A stretch of 64,000 nt of DNA from Acetobacteraceae bacterium (GTDB lineage: Bacteria; Pseudomonadota; Alphaproteobacteria; Acetobacterales; Acetobacteraceae), in the NCBI GenBank assembly GCA_039613835.1, contig CP154827.1:273501-337500 (forward strand), in the 5' to 3' direction. The notes beneath the pieces are model-generated. The model was not told the origin of the DNA, did no database searches, and worked only from the letters and a program-made list of their open reading frames with translations. Numbering within the stretch: position 1 is the stretch's first letter; every line of letters begins with the position of its first letter. Position numbers and translations under genes: made by a program. Positions 50,687-60,300 of the stretch are shown here, piece by piece.

Positions 50687-51532
50687 TTACCGCCGCGCGG
50701 GAAGGCTTTGGACCTGAATGTCGTTTTTGTTTTTGCCGTGATAGGTCGAGCCGTTTGTATCGATATCATCTGTGCCAGCAGGGTTTTCCGCATCCGGGTC
50801 AGAGGAAGAATGCCGACCCGCCTTTGTCGATGACGCTTTCGCGTTGGAATATTGCATCAAGGCGCGACGAAGCGGATCGGCCCCCGAATTATTGACGCGC
50901 ATACTGATCACGATGCTTTCCGGCCCGACAAGCTGCCCATAATAAGCACGGTTGGCGCTACTGTCCGATGTCAGCTTCGTACCGCCCAACGATGCACCGG
51001 CATAAAGGCCCGAAGATTTCTGCAGGGCGAGAATGTCCGTGTTGCGCGCACCCGCGCTGCCACTCTGGATCCCGCTCCCGAGATTGGCGAAGGATGCTGA
51101 CGCCCCGGCTTCAAACTTGAACTGACTATCGAGAAGGGCCTGCAAACCGCGATCCGACATGATGAAAAACATCATCTGGGAGCTTTCGACGCCGAGTTGG
51201 AAGCCGAAGGACGCATTACTGAGCGTGTAAAATGCCGGATCAGACCACGAGCCCTGCGCGTCCCGTGCCAGCAGCACACACCTGCCGCCTGACCCGCCAA
51301 AGACGATCGACATGCGGAAGAGGGACGGGCAGATCATCACTGCGCGCGCACTTCGCAAATAGCGCCCCGCCCGCTCATGACCGGCGGATTCCACGAAGAT
51401 GCTTTGCACGGCGAGGGCCGCACGGTCAACGAGGAGTTGCTGCTTGCTCGCCGCGTGGATTTTGCCGGGCAGGTTGATGGCGCATAGCGCGCCCATCGTG
51501 AATAAACAGGTCTTGAAAGTCATTCTTCGCAT
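50687..51532 (-). CDS. Secreted SYLF-domain protein (Ysc84-like)
   Basis: 281 residues. An N-terminal signal (LFTMGALCAINLPGKIHA) precedes a SYLF domain: ARAVMICPSLFRMSIVFGGSGG, ASFGFQLGVESSQMMFFIMSD and LGGTKLTSDSSANRAYYG. SYLF proteins bind lipids. The C-terminal 60 residues are low complexity (Ser, Asp, Lys). ATG 51532 (MRRMTFKTC) fits the signal peptide. It is convergent with the mltG remnant, two bases away. The lipid partner is unknown. Confidence 0.8.
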   Translation of the reverse strand: MRRMTFKTCLFTMGALCAINLPGKIHAASKQQLLVDRAALAVQSIFVESAGHERAGRYLRSARAVMICPSLFRMSIVFGGSGGRCVLLARDAQGSWSDPAFYTLSNASFGFQLGVESSQMMFFIMSDRGLQALLDSQFKFEAGASASFANLGSGIQSGSAGARNTDILALQKSSGLYAGASLGGTKLTSDSSANRAYYGQLVGPESIVISMRVNNSGADPLRRALMQYSNAKASSTKAGRHSSSDPDAENPAGTDDIDTNGSTYHGKNKNDIQVQSLPARR

Positions 51533-51620
51533 GTTAATCCCTGCTTCCTGAAAGATAAATCCGGGCGTCATTTTCAGTCTGACAATATAAGGGCATTTTG
51601 CCGGGCGACGCCATCCCCTT

Positions 51621-52473
51621 TCAGGAAGATTCGGCAGATTTGAGCGGTATGTCGGTTGCGCGCTGAAGGGCCTCTCCTAGGCCCGGTGCCGCAGCCAAGA
51701 AGCGCGTCGGGCGCGTCGCCCCGCCTTCACCAAAAAAATCGGACGTTACGGCACCCGCTTTGGTCAGGAGAACCAGCGCGGCGGCGACATCCCATAAATT
51801 AATGGCGATTTCGAGGTAAGCATCCAGTCGCCTGCTGGCCACATCCGCCGCGGCCAAAGCGCCCGAGCCGGAGGAACGTGGCATGGCGCCCAAACCCAGA
51901 AATTGCGACATGCGTCTGGCATATTCTTCGGTCGTGACAAATGGGCTCCAACCCATTTCGATCATGGCTGATTTGCCATCCGTCAAGGGTGAAGCCTTGA
52001 GGGGCGGCCATTCATCCAGGCACCGACACCGGTCTGCCCCAGATAAAATTCATCCAAAGCAGGTGCGAAAATAATCCCGCCAATCGGCCGCCCCTGTTCA
52101 AGCAGACCGAGAGACACGCACCACCTGTCCCGCCTACGGGCGAAGTTGGATGCGCCGTCAATCGGGTCAACAACCTAGGTAAAATGACCTTCGCGTTGAC
52201 TGCCATCCTCCTCACCGATAAAACCATCCGCCGGATAAAGCGCTTTGATGCGCGCTGAGATGAGCTTCTCAACCGCTTTATCCGCCTCCGTCACGTAATC
52301 CTGACGGCCATTGAGGCTGGCCGCGGGGCCGCGGGGCGCAAGGCCATCGCCAGCGCCGCCGCATCTCTGACAATTGGTTGCGCAAAGGCGAGGCGCTGTG
52401 CAATAAACGGGGGTGATTCCGCATCTTGTACAAAATGATGTTCAGCCTGGCGGTTGATCGGTGTTTCTGACAT
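51621..52473 (-). pseudogene. Inositol monophosphatase-family phosphatase, broken
   Basis: Pieces of the SuhB/IMPase fold: MSETPINRQAEHHFVQDAES start, QDYVTEADKAVEKLIS, FIGEEDG (metal site), VVDPIDGASNF (metal site, WVIDPxDGTxNF class) and INLWDVAAALVLLTKAGA. An in-frame TAG at 52175-52177 precedes the second metal site. Frameshifts occur near 52300 and near 51985. The family includes inositol-phosphate phosphatases and histidinol phosphatases; the NF ending points to the SuhB side. Confidence 0.85.
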
Positions 52474-52664
52474 AATATCGCCTGTTTCGGGTAAATGGAG
52501 ACCGTCTTGATAGGGTCTTGCAATTGCCGTTCCATAGCAGTTAGGGCCGCAAAAGCCAAAGAGGCGTTATAAATGCGCCCGAAAATGTGACCTGATATTT
52601 CCTTTTCCTGAAAAGGATGACGTGTGACGCCAAAAAAGGGAGGCCCCACCCGCAACCGACCGTG

Positions 52665-52955
52665 ATGGATTGGGTCAAGCGAGAGAAATCAGCCGCAAGC
52701 GCCTGTGCGGGTTTTGTTTTATTCGCGATCTCGGTCACTTACTCACATGAGGATGAATTGCTGCGCGTCGTCACGGAGGGCGCAAGTGCGTACGCTTTCA
52801 CATGCGCCATCATTCTTGAGAAGAAACCTATCGCGCGGGTGCTTTACGCTTTGTTTCTGTTCGCAGCATTGTTGCTCATCATGCTCGATGTCAATATCTC
52901 GTCGCAATTATCGCAGCTGCGATCTGAAGAAACTTTCGAGCCCTCCGCGGACTGA
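52665..52955 (+). CDS. Small membrane protein, function unknown
   Basis: 96 residues from ATG 52665 (MDWVKREKSA), with a GTG/ATG frame open for 16 codons upstream. Two hydrophobic segments (ACAGFVLFAISVTY, VLYALFLFAALLLIMLDVN). No domain recognised. It lies between the dead IMPase gene and the glycosyltransferase, facing both. Confidence 0.45.
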   Translation: MDWVKREKSAASACAGFVLFAISVTYSHEDELLRVVTEGASAYAFTCAIILEKKPIARVLYALFLFAALLLIMLDVNISSQLSQLRSEETFEPSAD

Positions 52956-52999
52956 TCGACGCCGCGGGCGCACTGAATGCGTCTTGGCTCCGACAAGTG

Positions 53000-54085
53000 C
53001 TAAGCCCGTGAAGACATCCAATCCTCAATGCCCTGAATTATGACTTGGCCCTTCGCGCTGAAGATTGTCGCGCCGAAACGCGCCAACACACGCTCCCGCG
53101 CTTTTTGACCCATATCGTGCAGCGTCTCAGCTTGCAGCATCAGTTGCGCCATCGCGTCGGCGAAGCGTTGCGCATCCAGTTTCGGGATGATGATCCCCGT
53201 CTCTGGTGTGACGGAATGCGGTATTTCACCCGCTGGTGTGGCAATCACCGGCAGCCCGCTCAACATCGCCTCATGCGCGGCGAGGCAGAAACCTTCCCAA
53301 AGGGAAGGCTGCATGTAAATATGGAGTCGTTTGAGGAAGCGCTTTGTATCCTCCACATGGCCCAGTAAACGCACGGGCGCTTGTGAAACGAGGATTTCCG
53401 CTCCCAGTTCCTCCCGCTCAATGCCCTCACTGGCAATCTCAACCTCGAAAGATGGGATTTCCGGATTTTTCTTCAGCAGGGCGGCGGCCTGAATGAGCGT
53501 TTTATATCCTTTGACAGGGTGCAGACGTTCCAATGTCCCGATGCGGATGGGTGTGCCTTCGCGCCATTTCGCGCTGACGGGATGGCTTTCATCCGCGCGG
53601 AAAATCGGCCAGCATGTCAGGGATTTTTCTGACAAACCCAGTCTTCGACGCGCCATGTCATACACACATTGCGAATCGGCGATCCATAAATGCGTCCACC
53701 GTCGGATGCGGCGCAAAAGAAAAGCATTAGCGGGTTTGAGATGGGCGGAATGCTGCCAGTGCACGGTCGGGACGTGGTGCTTTCTGGCCCATAATTGCCC
53801 GAGGAGCGTGGCCCGCGTCAGGGATGTCCAGACAAGGTCAGGACGGTAAGCCGCCAATCGGCGTGCGAGCCAGTAATAGACTGACAGGTGGTCCTTCGTG
53901 CCGCCCTCACGGATTTCCAGCCTGATCCCGGCGGCGGTGATATTCGGTGCTGCCAAGCGGTCGCGCGGGGTCAGGGCGAAAATAACGACCTCATGCCCCC
54001 TGGATTTCAGAACCTGCACAATATCCGGGACGGGGAAAGCAGCGCCGCCACCTTCGACCGAATTAATGAGATAAGCGATTTTCAT
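53000..54085 (-). CDS. GT4-family glycosyltransferase
   Basis: 361 residues with the GT-B fold of family 4. The N-terminal MKIAYLINSVEGGGAA and the C-terminal nucleotide-sugar site (GTLERLHPVKGYKTLIQA, then PSLWEGFCLAAHEAMLSGLPVIAT with E-x7-E) are complete. It starts one base after the NTP transferase stop and is the last gene of a minus-strand block with a fatty-acid hydroxylase. A likely substrate is a lipid or cell-surface sugar acceptor; the exact one is unknown. Confidence 0.85.
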   Translation of the reverse strand: MKIAYLINSVEGGGAAFPVPDIVQVLKSRGHEVVIFALTPRDRLAAPNITAAGIRLEIREGGTKDHLSVYYWLARRLAAYRPDLVWTSLTRATLLGQLWARKHHVPTVHWQHSAHLKPANAFLLRRIRRWTHLWIADSQCVYDMARRRLGLSEKSLTCWPIFRADESHPVSAKWREGTPIRIGTLERLHPVKGYKTLIQAAALLKKNPEIPSFEVEIASEGIEREELGAEILVSQAPVRLLGHVEDTKRFLKRLHIYMQPSLWEGFCLAAHEAMLSGLPVIATPAGEIPHSVTPETGIIIPKLDAQRFADAMAQLMLQAETLHDMGQKARERVLARFGATIFSAKGQVIIQGIEDWMSSRA

Positions 54086-54086
54086 G

Positions 54087-54874
54087 TTAATCTGTCATAG
54101 CGCCGGAAGCGACGGGATGTGGGGCAGTTGCGAGAATCTGTTCAACAAGGGTGAGGTCAGAAGGCTTATCGACATCCACCGCAGCCCGGCCATCTTCTAT
54201 GGAAATAAATTTGATCGCGGCACCTGTCAGTCGGTAAATATGCGCGGCAAGACGTTCCGTCGTCAGGCGGCGACGCAGAATATCCCAGATGACGGGCCAG
54301 CCAATACCTAAAGCCAGCTGCCAGGGCTTTTTGCGATTGCGCTCAATATTCTGCCAGAATTGGACGATCGCCTTTGCTTTGGGTGTGGCCGCGTAAAACA
54401 TGTTGCACCCCGAGAACTGCACATCCGCCAATCGGATGAAGGTGCGCTTTGTATTCGGGACATCGCGCAAAATGGCCTCGCGCGTCGCGATGGCAATGGC
54501 GAAATCACAGTTGCTGGAGGCTTGCGCCATGAAGTCCATGACCCATTCCGGTCGCAAAAGCGGGTGGTCGGCCGTCATGATCAGAAGGGGCGTATCGTAA
54601 ATTTCCAGAGCGCGGGCGACACTGCCGCTCGGCCCATGACCCGTCTCGATAACGGGAATGTCTCGGACACAGGCGCGTAACGTTTCCGTTGGGGTGGCGC
54701 TGATAGCGAGCGCCGAAATTTCCGGGGAGGCGCGCAGGGCCGCGATGACTCAGTCGATCATCGGTCGGCCCATGATCGGCAGGAGGGCTTTTTGGTCGAC
54801 CTGCATGGCGCTCTCAAGCGCGTCTCGCCCGGGCCCCCGCGTGATCCGGCAAGGATGAGCGCTCTGGCGCTCAT
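54087..54874 (-). pseudogene. MobA-like NTP transferase, broken
   Basis: ATG 54874 begins a nucleotidyltransferase (MSARALILAGSRGGPG; signature LxAGxxG) in one frame. The frame shifts near 54830; DALESAMQVDQKALLPIMG (lysine of the KALLP motif) is in the next, then a TGA at 54750-54752 follows RPMID, where the family usually has Trp. The rest to 54087 reads well (LIMTADHPLL, FSGCNMFYAATP). Two lesions. It overlaps the hydroxylase stop as ATGA. Confidence 0.8.
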
Positions 54875-55698
54875 GCTGCACGGTTTGTCGGGACTTCCCG
54901 TGCGGGGCGCGCGCCTTCAGGGCGCTGCCTCGGCGGCGCGCCCGTATGCTCCATCACCCAGGGATAACGCTGCGCTTTCTTGAGATCATATCCGAGATCA
55001 AAAGCATGGCTGCTGCGCGCCCATTGACGTGCATCGGCGAAGAAACTGCCAAAGAGGCGGTCCGGCAGGTAGTTTGTGATGCCGTAATTGCCTTTTTCAT
55101 TGTGGAAGTGATGCAGGACATGAAGCTGCTTGATGCGGTGCACCCACGTGGATTTCGGCTTATAAGCGAGATGCTGGATGCAATGGAAAAACTCACAAAT
55201 GCATGTCACGACGACGCCGGTCGTAAGTGCTGAAAAACTGCCTTGCCAACCCGCAATCGCATAACCGACAGGCATGACGATGATGGCGATTGTCGGCAGC
55301 GTTGTCGCGGGTGAGCCGAAAAGCACGTCAAGCAGATGCGGGTCTTGGTGGTGATCAAAATGCACGCGTTTCCACAGCGCCGCGGTGAAAGGGGTGCGAT
55401 AAAGCCAGCGCGCATGCAGAATGCTGCGATGGATGAAGTACCAGGCATAAGGGTAGATCGCGATCACGACGAGAGCGGGCACAATAAAGCCGAACACGCT
55501 ATGGCTGAAAGAAATGGACGCACAGGCGCCTGCCACAATAATGCCAAAATAGAGCAATATCGTGCGATGCGTCAGATGCGCCATCCAGAGCTGCGGAAGG
55601 GACATCTTGCCCAGGTCGAAGCTCCACCCCGTTTTAAGAGACACCTGCTCTTTACGGGCGCGCCAGAATGCGCGGAGAAAATTGTCGTTTCGAGCCAT
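54871..55698 (-). CDS. Fatty-acid hydroxylase/sterol-desaturase family membrane protein
   Basis: 275 residues, four or so membrane helices (LLYFGIIVAGACASI, VFGFIVPALVVIAIYPY). The His clusters for a di-iron site are HRSILH, HFDHHQDPH, HCIQH and HVLHHFHNEKG. The family includes ceramide and fatty-acid hydroxylases and sterol desaturases. ATG 55698 (MARNDNFLRA) fits the start; the frame is open 31 codons further, into the remains of lptG. It is next to ceramide-type genes. Intact. Confidence 0.8.
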   Translation of the reverse strand: MARNDNFLRAFWRARKEQVSLKTGWSFDLGKMSLPQLWMAHLTHRTILLYFGIIVAGACASISFSHSVFGFIVPALVVIAIYPYAWYFIHRSILHARWLYRTPFTAALWKRVHFDHHQDPHLLDVLFGSPATTLPTIAIIVMPVGYAIAGWQGSFSALTTGVVVTCICEFFHCIQHLAYKPKSTWVHRIKQLHVLHHFHNEKGNYGITNYLPDRLFGSFFADARQWARSSHAFDLGYDLKKAQRYPWVMEHTGAPPRQRPEGARPAREVPTNRAA

Positions 55699-55724
55699 TA
55701 AGCGATACCTCATCCTGCCTCGAG

Positions 55725-56065
55725 TTTTAAGATCCACGCCCATACAGGCGCGGCGTTGACAGGCCGGCAGCACGCAAACTTGCAATTTCACTATGCTGAT
55801 TCATCTGCACAAGCAGGAAAATCGTGCCGAGAAGCGGGGATAAAGGCACACTTTACTCAAGCAATACGGGAAATCTCAGGGCACAATAGTAAATGACGCC
55901 CGACAGGCCCTGATGTCGGCCAAGTATTGACGACATTTTCTCCAAGAGGCCCAGAACTTCCATCAATGAGATGAAAATCGCGCTGACGAGCGCCGTCCGT
56001 GCGAGGACCGCGGTAATAAGATGACGGTAAAGAACGGAGCCATGGAGACTGAATATTGATGTCAT
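55725..56065 (-). pseudogene. lptG: LptG-like permease, truncated
   Basis: ATG 56065 overlaps the stop of the LptF-like gene. The first membrane helix is good (VLYRHLITAVLARTALVSAIFISLMEVLGLLE). After about 70 residues the frame ends; LGTIFLLVQMNQHSEIASLRAAGLS, an LptG core segment, continues in another frame and then stops just before the hydroxylase. Most of the protein (about 280 residues) is gone. The fusion to the hydroxylase upstream region suggests a deletion. Confidence 0.75.
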
Positions 56066-57259
56066 CGCGTGATGGGCATTCCGTTCGGGATTTTGACCTT
56101 TTTGGGTCGGAGCCAGCCGCCTTGAGAGCGCGTGACGAAAAGCAGAATGCATATGGCGCAGAAAGTTAATTCAGGTATCCACACGCCGTAAAAACCCTGG
56201 ACAGCGCCGGTGGCGACGAGACTCTGACCGAATTGCAGGAGGTGATAAAATCCGACAAGCAGAATGGCGAGTAAAATCATCCCTGTTATCGGCCGTCGTC
56301 TTTTGATACCGATCGTCAGCGTGGCGGCAAGCGGCGCAATAAAGAGCATTGTCAGCGCTTGTGCAAGCCGGAAATCAAGCTCCGCGCGCAGATTGGAACG
56401 CGGGATCGTATCGGGATCGGCGGAAGGGGAGATGATCTGGTGGGAATGCTCCAGCCGTCTGATCAATTCGAAAAGTGTTAGTTCCCGCGCATCCTTGCCG
56501 CGCGAGCGGAAGGAGTGCACGGTCGGGTCATTGATGAAAAACCGGGCACTATGCTCAAAATGGGTTTTATGCAGATCCCGCATATTGCCATGGCGCGCCG
56601 TGATGATATCGCCATTCCAGAGGTCCAGCCGCGTTTCAGATCGTGAGGGCAGGGTCGTGATCAACCCTCTCTGCGCTGAAATAAGATGGAGCGTGTCGTT
56701 TGTTCCGTTGGCGCGGATGAAAACTTTCTCCAGCACGGAGCCATTGGCGCGTGTTTTCTCGGTGGTCAGCATGGCGCCGTCCGTTGTGGTGGCAAACATG
56801 CGCGCCTGGAAACGCGGCGTCCAGGCCGCATGCGCGGCTGAGTAGAAGCCGGAACGGAAATCAATAGCGCGCCAGAGGCTGGATGTAGCCATAAAGCAGA
56901 AGACTGCTGCTGCCGAGCAGAATGCCGATCAGGACATATGTGTGCGATATGCGGGAGAGGGAGATGCCGCTCGCCATCAGGGCATTGATCTCATTGTGGT
57001 CGCTCATCCTGCGAATGGTGATGAATATACTGACGCTAAACGCCGCCGGAATGGCGAGCCCCAGATAATGGGGCAGCAGGTCGGTCAATAAGGACAGGAA
57101 AGTCGCAAGCGAGCTCCCTTCAGAAGCAAGATCATCCAGCAGAACGAGCAGCCGTTCGAGAAGCAGGGCCGTCATGACGGTCCCGAGAGAAATCAGGAAA
57201 GGTGGGATAAGCTGGCGAAGAAGGTGGCGATCCAGCTCACGAAGGGGTCTCTTCCTCAC
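56062..57259 (-). pseudogene. lptF: LptF-like permease, one frameshift
   Basis: ATG 57259 overlaps the metallophosphoesterase stop. Residues 1-132 read as LptF (MRKRPLRELDRHLLRQLIPPF, LLDDLASEGSSLATFLSLLTDLLPHYLG). The frame stops after PLARY; removal of one A near 56863-56864 on the plus strand restores YDFRSGFYSA and the rest to 56062 (beta-jellyroll region and C-terminal helices). A single lesion may be an assembly error. LptF/LptG drive lipopolysaccharide export in LptB2FG. With a truncated LptG partner this pair cannot work. Confidence 0.8.
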
Positions 57260-58149
57260 TTGCTTTTCATCGGCAGCTTGAGATGGCGCGTAAACCCGTC
57301 TTCCATGACATCATTGTCAGCCAGAAGCCTCTGCGTGATGCCAAGCGACCAGAAACCCTCTTTTTTTGAGATGTCGAGACGGTTCCATGACGCGCGGCGC
57401 CATGGCTTGGAAGAGTGCATGGAGGTTGAAGACACGCCAAGAAGGGGGATCTCCGTCTCCGGCACAGTCACAAGCGACTCGTTATGAGAGTGTCCATGCA
57501 GCACAAGTTCCGCCCCGCCCTGTTTGATGATTTCGGCAATCTTTCTCACGTCTTTGAGACGTTTCCCGGACTTGACCAGTCCGTATCCGGGAGGGTGATG
57601 GATCATGACAATACGGAATAAACCCCTCGTGGTTTCCAGAGCGTTGAGAAGGCGCTGCCCCTGAACCTCTCCCACGCGGCCCCACGCTTTGAAAGGCGGC
57701 GTCGGTATGGCGCTGTTGACCCCGATGATGGCCACGTCTCTGAATCTCGTGACAAAGGGGAATTGTTGCGCCGACCCTTCCATCCAGGATGACATGAGAT
57801 CCAGCCCTTCACGGACATCCTCCCGGACCAGAATATCATGATTTCCCGGCACAAAATAACAGGGTGCGGGGAGGGCGCGCATCCATTTTTCAGCCTGTTC
57901 AAACTCACTTTTATGGCCAAGATTGGTGATGTCGCCAATATTGAGGATCCTGTCCGGACGATGAAGCGCCATATCCGCCACGATCCGGGATGAAATTTCC
58001 GTTAGGTGTCGATATTGGCGCTTCATCTTCCAGGAAAGAAGGCTTAAACAGCGTTTGTTCAGAAGGTCCCGAAGCGGGAGCTTGCCGGGTGTCGGCAAGT
58101 GCACGTCTGCTATATGTGCAATCGTTGCTTTGTCACTGCCCTGGCCCAT
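57256..58149 (-). CDS. Calcineurin-like metallophosphoesterase
   Basis: About 297 residues from ATG 58149 (MGQGSDKATIAHIADVHL); an upstream ATG at 58218 is possible. The five metal motifs are IADVHL, NIGDITN, PGNHDIL, MIHHPP and HGHSHNES. The substrate is unknown. The family includes lipid phosphatases (e.g. UDP-diacylglucosamine hydrolases) and others. It overlaps lptF by ATGA and so is in the same transcript. Intact. Confidence 0.85.
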   Translation of the reverse strand: MGQGSDKATIAHIADVHLPTPGKLPLRDLLNKRCLSLLSWKMKRQYRHLTEISSRIVADMALHRPDRILNIGDITNLGHKSEFEQAEKWMRALPAPCYFVPGNHDILVREDVREGLDLMSSWMEGSAQQFPFVTRFRDVAIIGVNSAIPTPPFKAWGRVGEVQGQRLLNALETTRGLFRIVMIHHPPGYGLVKSGKRLKDVRKIAEIIKQGGAELVLHGHSHNESLVTVPETEIPLLGVSSTSMHSSKPWRRASWNRLDISKKEGFWSLGITQRLLADNDVMEDGFTRHLKLPMKSK

Positions 58150-58342
58150 CACAAAGCCTCGGCTGCATGGGGAAATAACATAGCCTTCTTCAATGCTCTT
58201 CTGGTTCGATGTGGACAACTATGCTATGGCGCTCTGACACACTGCGCAAGGGCGCTTGCGCTGGCGCCGCTGAAACGTCATTTATCAATGATGAATGTAA
58301 AGATTTGGCTGATCGCGTTCATGAATTTGGATTAGATTTTCT

Positions 58343-59318
58343 GTGCCTCTCGCTCTTATAAACAACCCTCGCAGCCGAAAAAACCGTCAATGTCTGGACA
58401 GATTTACCAAAAGAGCGCGCCATTGCCTGGCTGATCGCTTTTTTGAGCCGCGGACGCAAGCTGAATTGCGAAGCGTCATCGAAAAATTACATCGACAGAG
58501 TATCAGGACAATCGCCATTAGCGGGGGCGATGGCACGATCAGCGACGTGATGATGGCCTTATATCATGTTTATGGTGAGGATGATCTGCCTGAACTGGCG
58601 ATTTTCCCCTCCGGCAACTCCAATCTCATCGCCCGGGATGTCGGCTTTAAATCCCGCGGGCGGAAGGCTTTTGAGCGCCTCCTCCATGATCCACAATCTC
58701 TCACGAAAGAGAAACGCGGCACGCTCCGGATCAATTGGACGGATCGGGGCACGCAATTGCGGATCGACATGTTTCATGGCACGACCGGATTTAAGCGCGC
58801 GATTGAAATTGCGCACTCCCCTCATTTATTGAGGTTCGCACCCCATAATCTGGCCGTTGCCGCGACGTTGATCGCAACACTCTGGAAGCTTCTGCACCGC
58901 AAATATCGGAATATGTGGCTCGATGGCGATCGCCTGCGACTTGAATGCGATGAGGCCGTCAGAAGCGATGGGCCGAGTTTTCTCTTCATTTCCACGGCGC
59001 TGGATCGTCTGACGATGGGGATGTGGCCTTTCTGGGACGGTGACGGTGACCAACGCCGGAAAACCCCCCCGACAGGGCTTGCGTTTCCTTAATGTCAGTG
59101 GCCATCCTCAACATTTATGGCGTGCTGTCAGATTATTCGTCCGGGGACGGTCACCAAAATGGTTGCGGCAGCATCCATCCTATCACAGTGATCGAGCCGA
59201 CAGCTTGACCATGACATGCCCTAGCGACTTCATCCTTGACGGTGAAAAATTCAGTTCCGGCCCTTCGCGTCAGGTGACGCTCTCAAACGGGCCACAATTC
59301 CAGTTTCTGCATGACTGA
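58343..59318 (+). pseudogene. Diacylglycerol/ceramide-kinase-like lipid kinase, frameshifted
   Basis: A GTG start at 58343 gives MPLALINNPRSRKN. The ATP-site motif SGGDGTISDVM and the FPSGNSNLIARDVG block are those of the DAGK/LCB5 family. The frame ends near 59090; removal of one C from C7 at 59064-59070 restores a C-terminal part with FILDGEKFSSGP (the DGE motif). One homopolymer lesion, so the gene may be functional in the real genome. The gene overlaps the next one by 8 bases. In sphingolipid loci related kinases phosphorylate ceramide. Confidence 0.8.
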
Positions 59319-60249
59319 AATGGACGCGCTCTCCCCCATCCTGTCTTCGACACTCATCAAGGCGGTTCCGCCGGAAATATCCGCTTTCGCCGCGCAGATG
59401 CTGGGCGCATGCCGTCCTTTAGGCGTGCTGTTCTATGGTGCGGGGATGCGATCTGACGATCTGGATGCGCTTCTCGACTTCTATGTCATTGTCGATGACA
59501 TGAGTGATTGGGAATGGCGCAACCGCGTGATCCGTCTGGCCGGTAAATATCTGCAGCCCAATGTCGTCTATGTGCGCCAGACAATTAACGGGCGCCTCAT
59601 GCGCGCGAAGGTCGCCGTGATGACGATCGATCAATTCACGCGTTGCGCCGGCCCGGCAAGTTATGATAGCTGCATCTGGTCGCGCTTTACGCAACCAACT
59701 CGACTTGTCTGGGTGCGCGATACAGTCGCGGCTGACCAAATCCTCATGGCTGTCAGGGAGGCGGTTCTGACAGCCGCATAGTGGGTCGCGTGCCTGCTGC
59801 CCGGCCCGGCCCAACCCGCCGAGATCTGGCGCCATCTCTTTTCTGAAACCTATCGCAATGAATTACGTCCGGAAAATGCGGGCCGCGCGGCGTCGATCAT
59901 TGAGGGGCGCGCTGACTGGTTCGAGGCGATATTGACGCATAGCTGGTCGAAACTCGGTTTTCCTGTCCGGGAAAATGACGAGGGCGGGCGCTTTATGGTC
60001 ATATCGCGGCTGCGGCTTTTAAAAGCACGGCGACAATGGCGTCAAATGCGGCGCTTCGGGTGGTGGCTGAATGCTGCGCGCCTTGTCAAAGCGGCCTTCA
60101 CTTTTGAGAATGGCGCTCTTTATCTGGCGGACAAAATCCAGCGCCATAGCGGTCTGGCCATGCGCCTTTCACCTTTTGAGGCGCGTCACCCTCTCATCTG
60201 TCTGCCCCGCCTGTTATGGCGCGCGAGAAGCATCCTGCGACGTTCCTGA
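59311..60249 (+). pseudogene. Tam41-like phosphatidate cytidylyltransferase-like protein, one nonsense codon
   Basis: 312 codons in one frame with a single TAG at 59779-59781. Similar to mitochondrial Tam41 (CDP-diacylglycerol synthase): GVLFYGAGMRSDD (YGSG motif), LLDFYVIVDDMSDW (the D-x4-DD nucleotidyltransferase pattern), PNVVYVRQTINGR and a CIWSRFTQPTRLVW block like the Tam41 AGRLxKPV block. A region with SETYRNELRP and IIEGRADWFEAIL corresponds to its C-terminal half. It overlaps the lipid kinase, which would supply the phosphorylated lipid. Assignment is by eye and moderately sure. Confidence 0.6.
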
Positions 60250-60300
60250 ATTTCCATTTTCATGAACGCCGCAGGGAAGATGCGTGTCTTCCGTGGCCTG

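Noticed and set aside
59064..59070. C7 in the lipid kinase as a phase-variation tract.
   Set aside because: The tract is short and the gene is not a surface antigen; a simple indel or a sequencing error is more likely.
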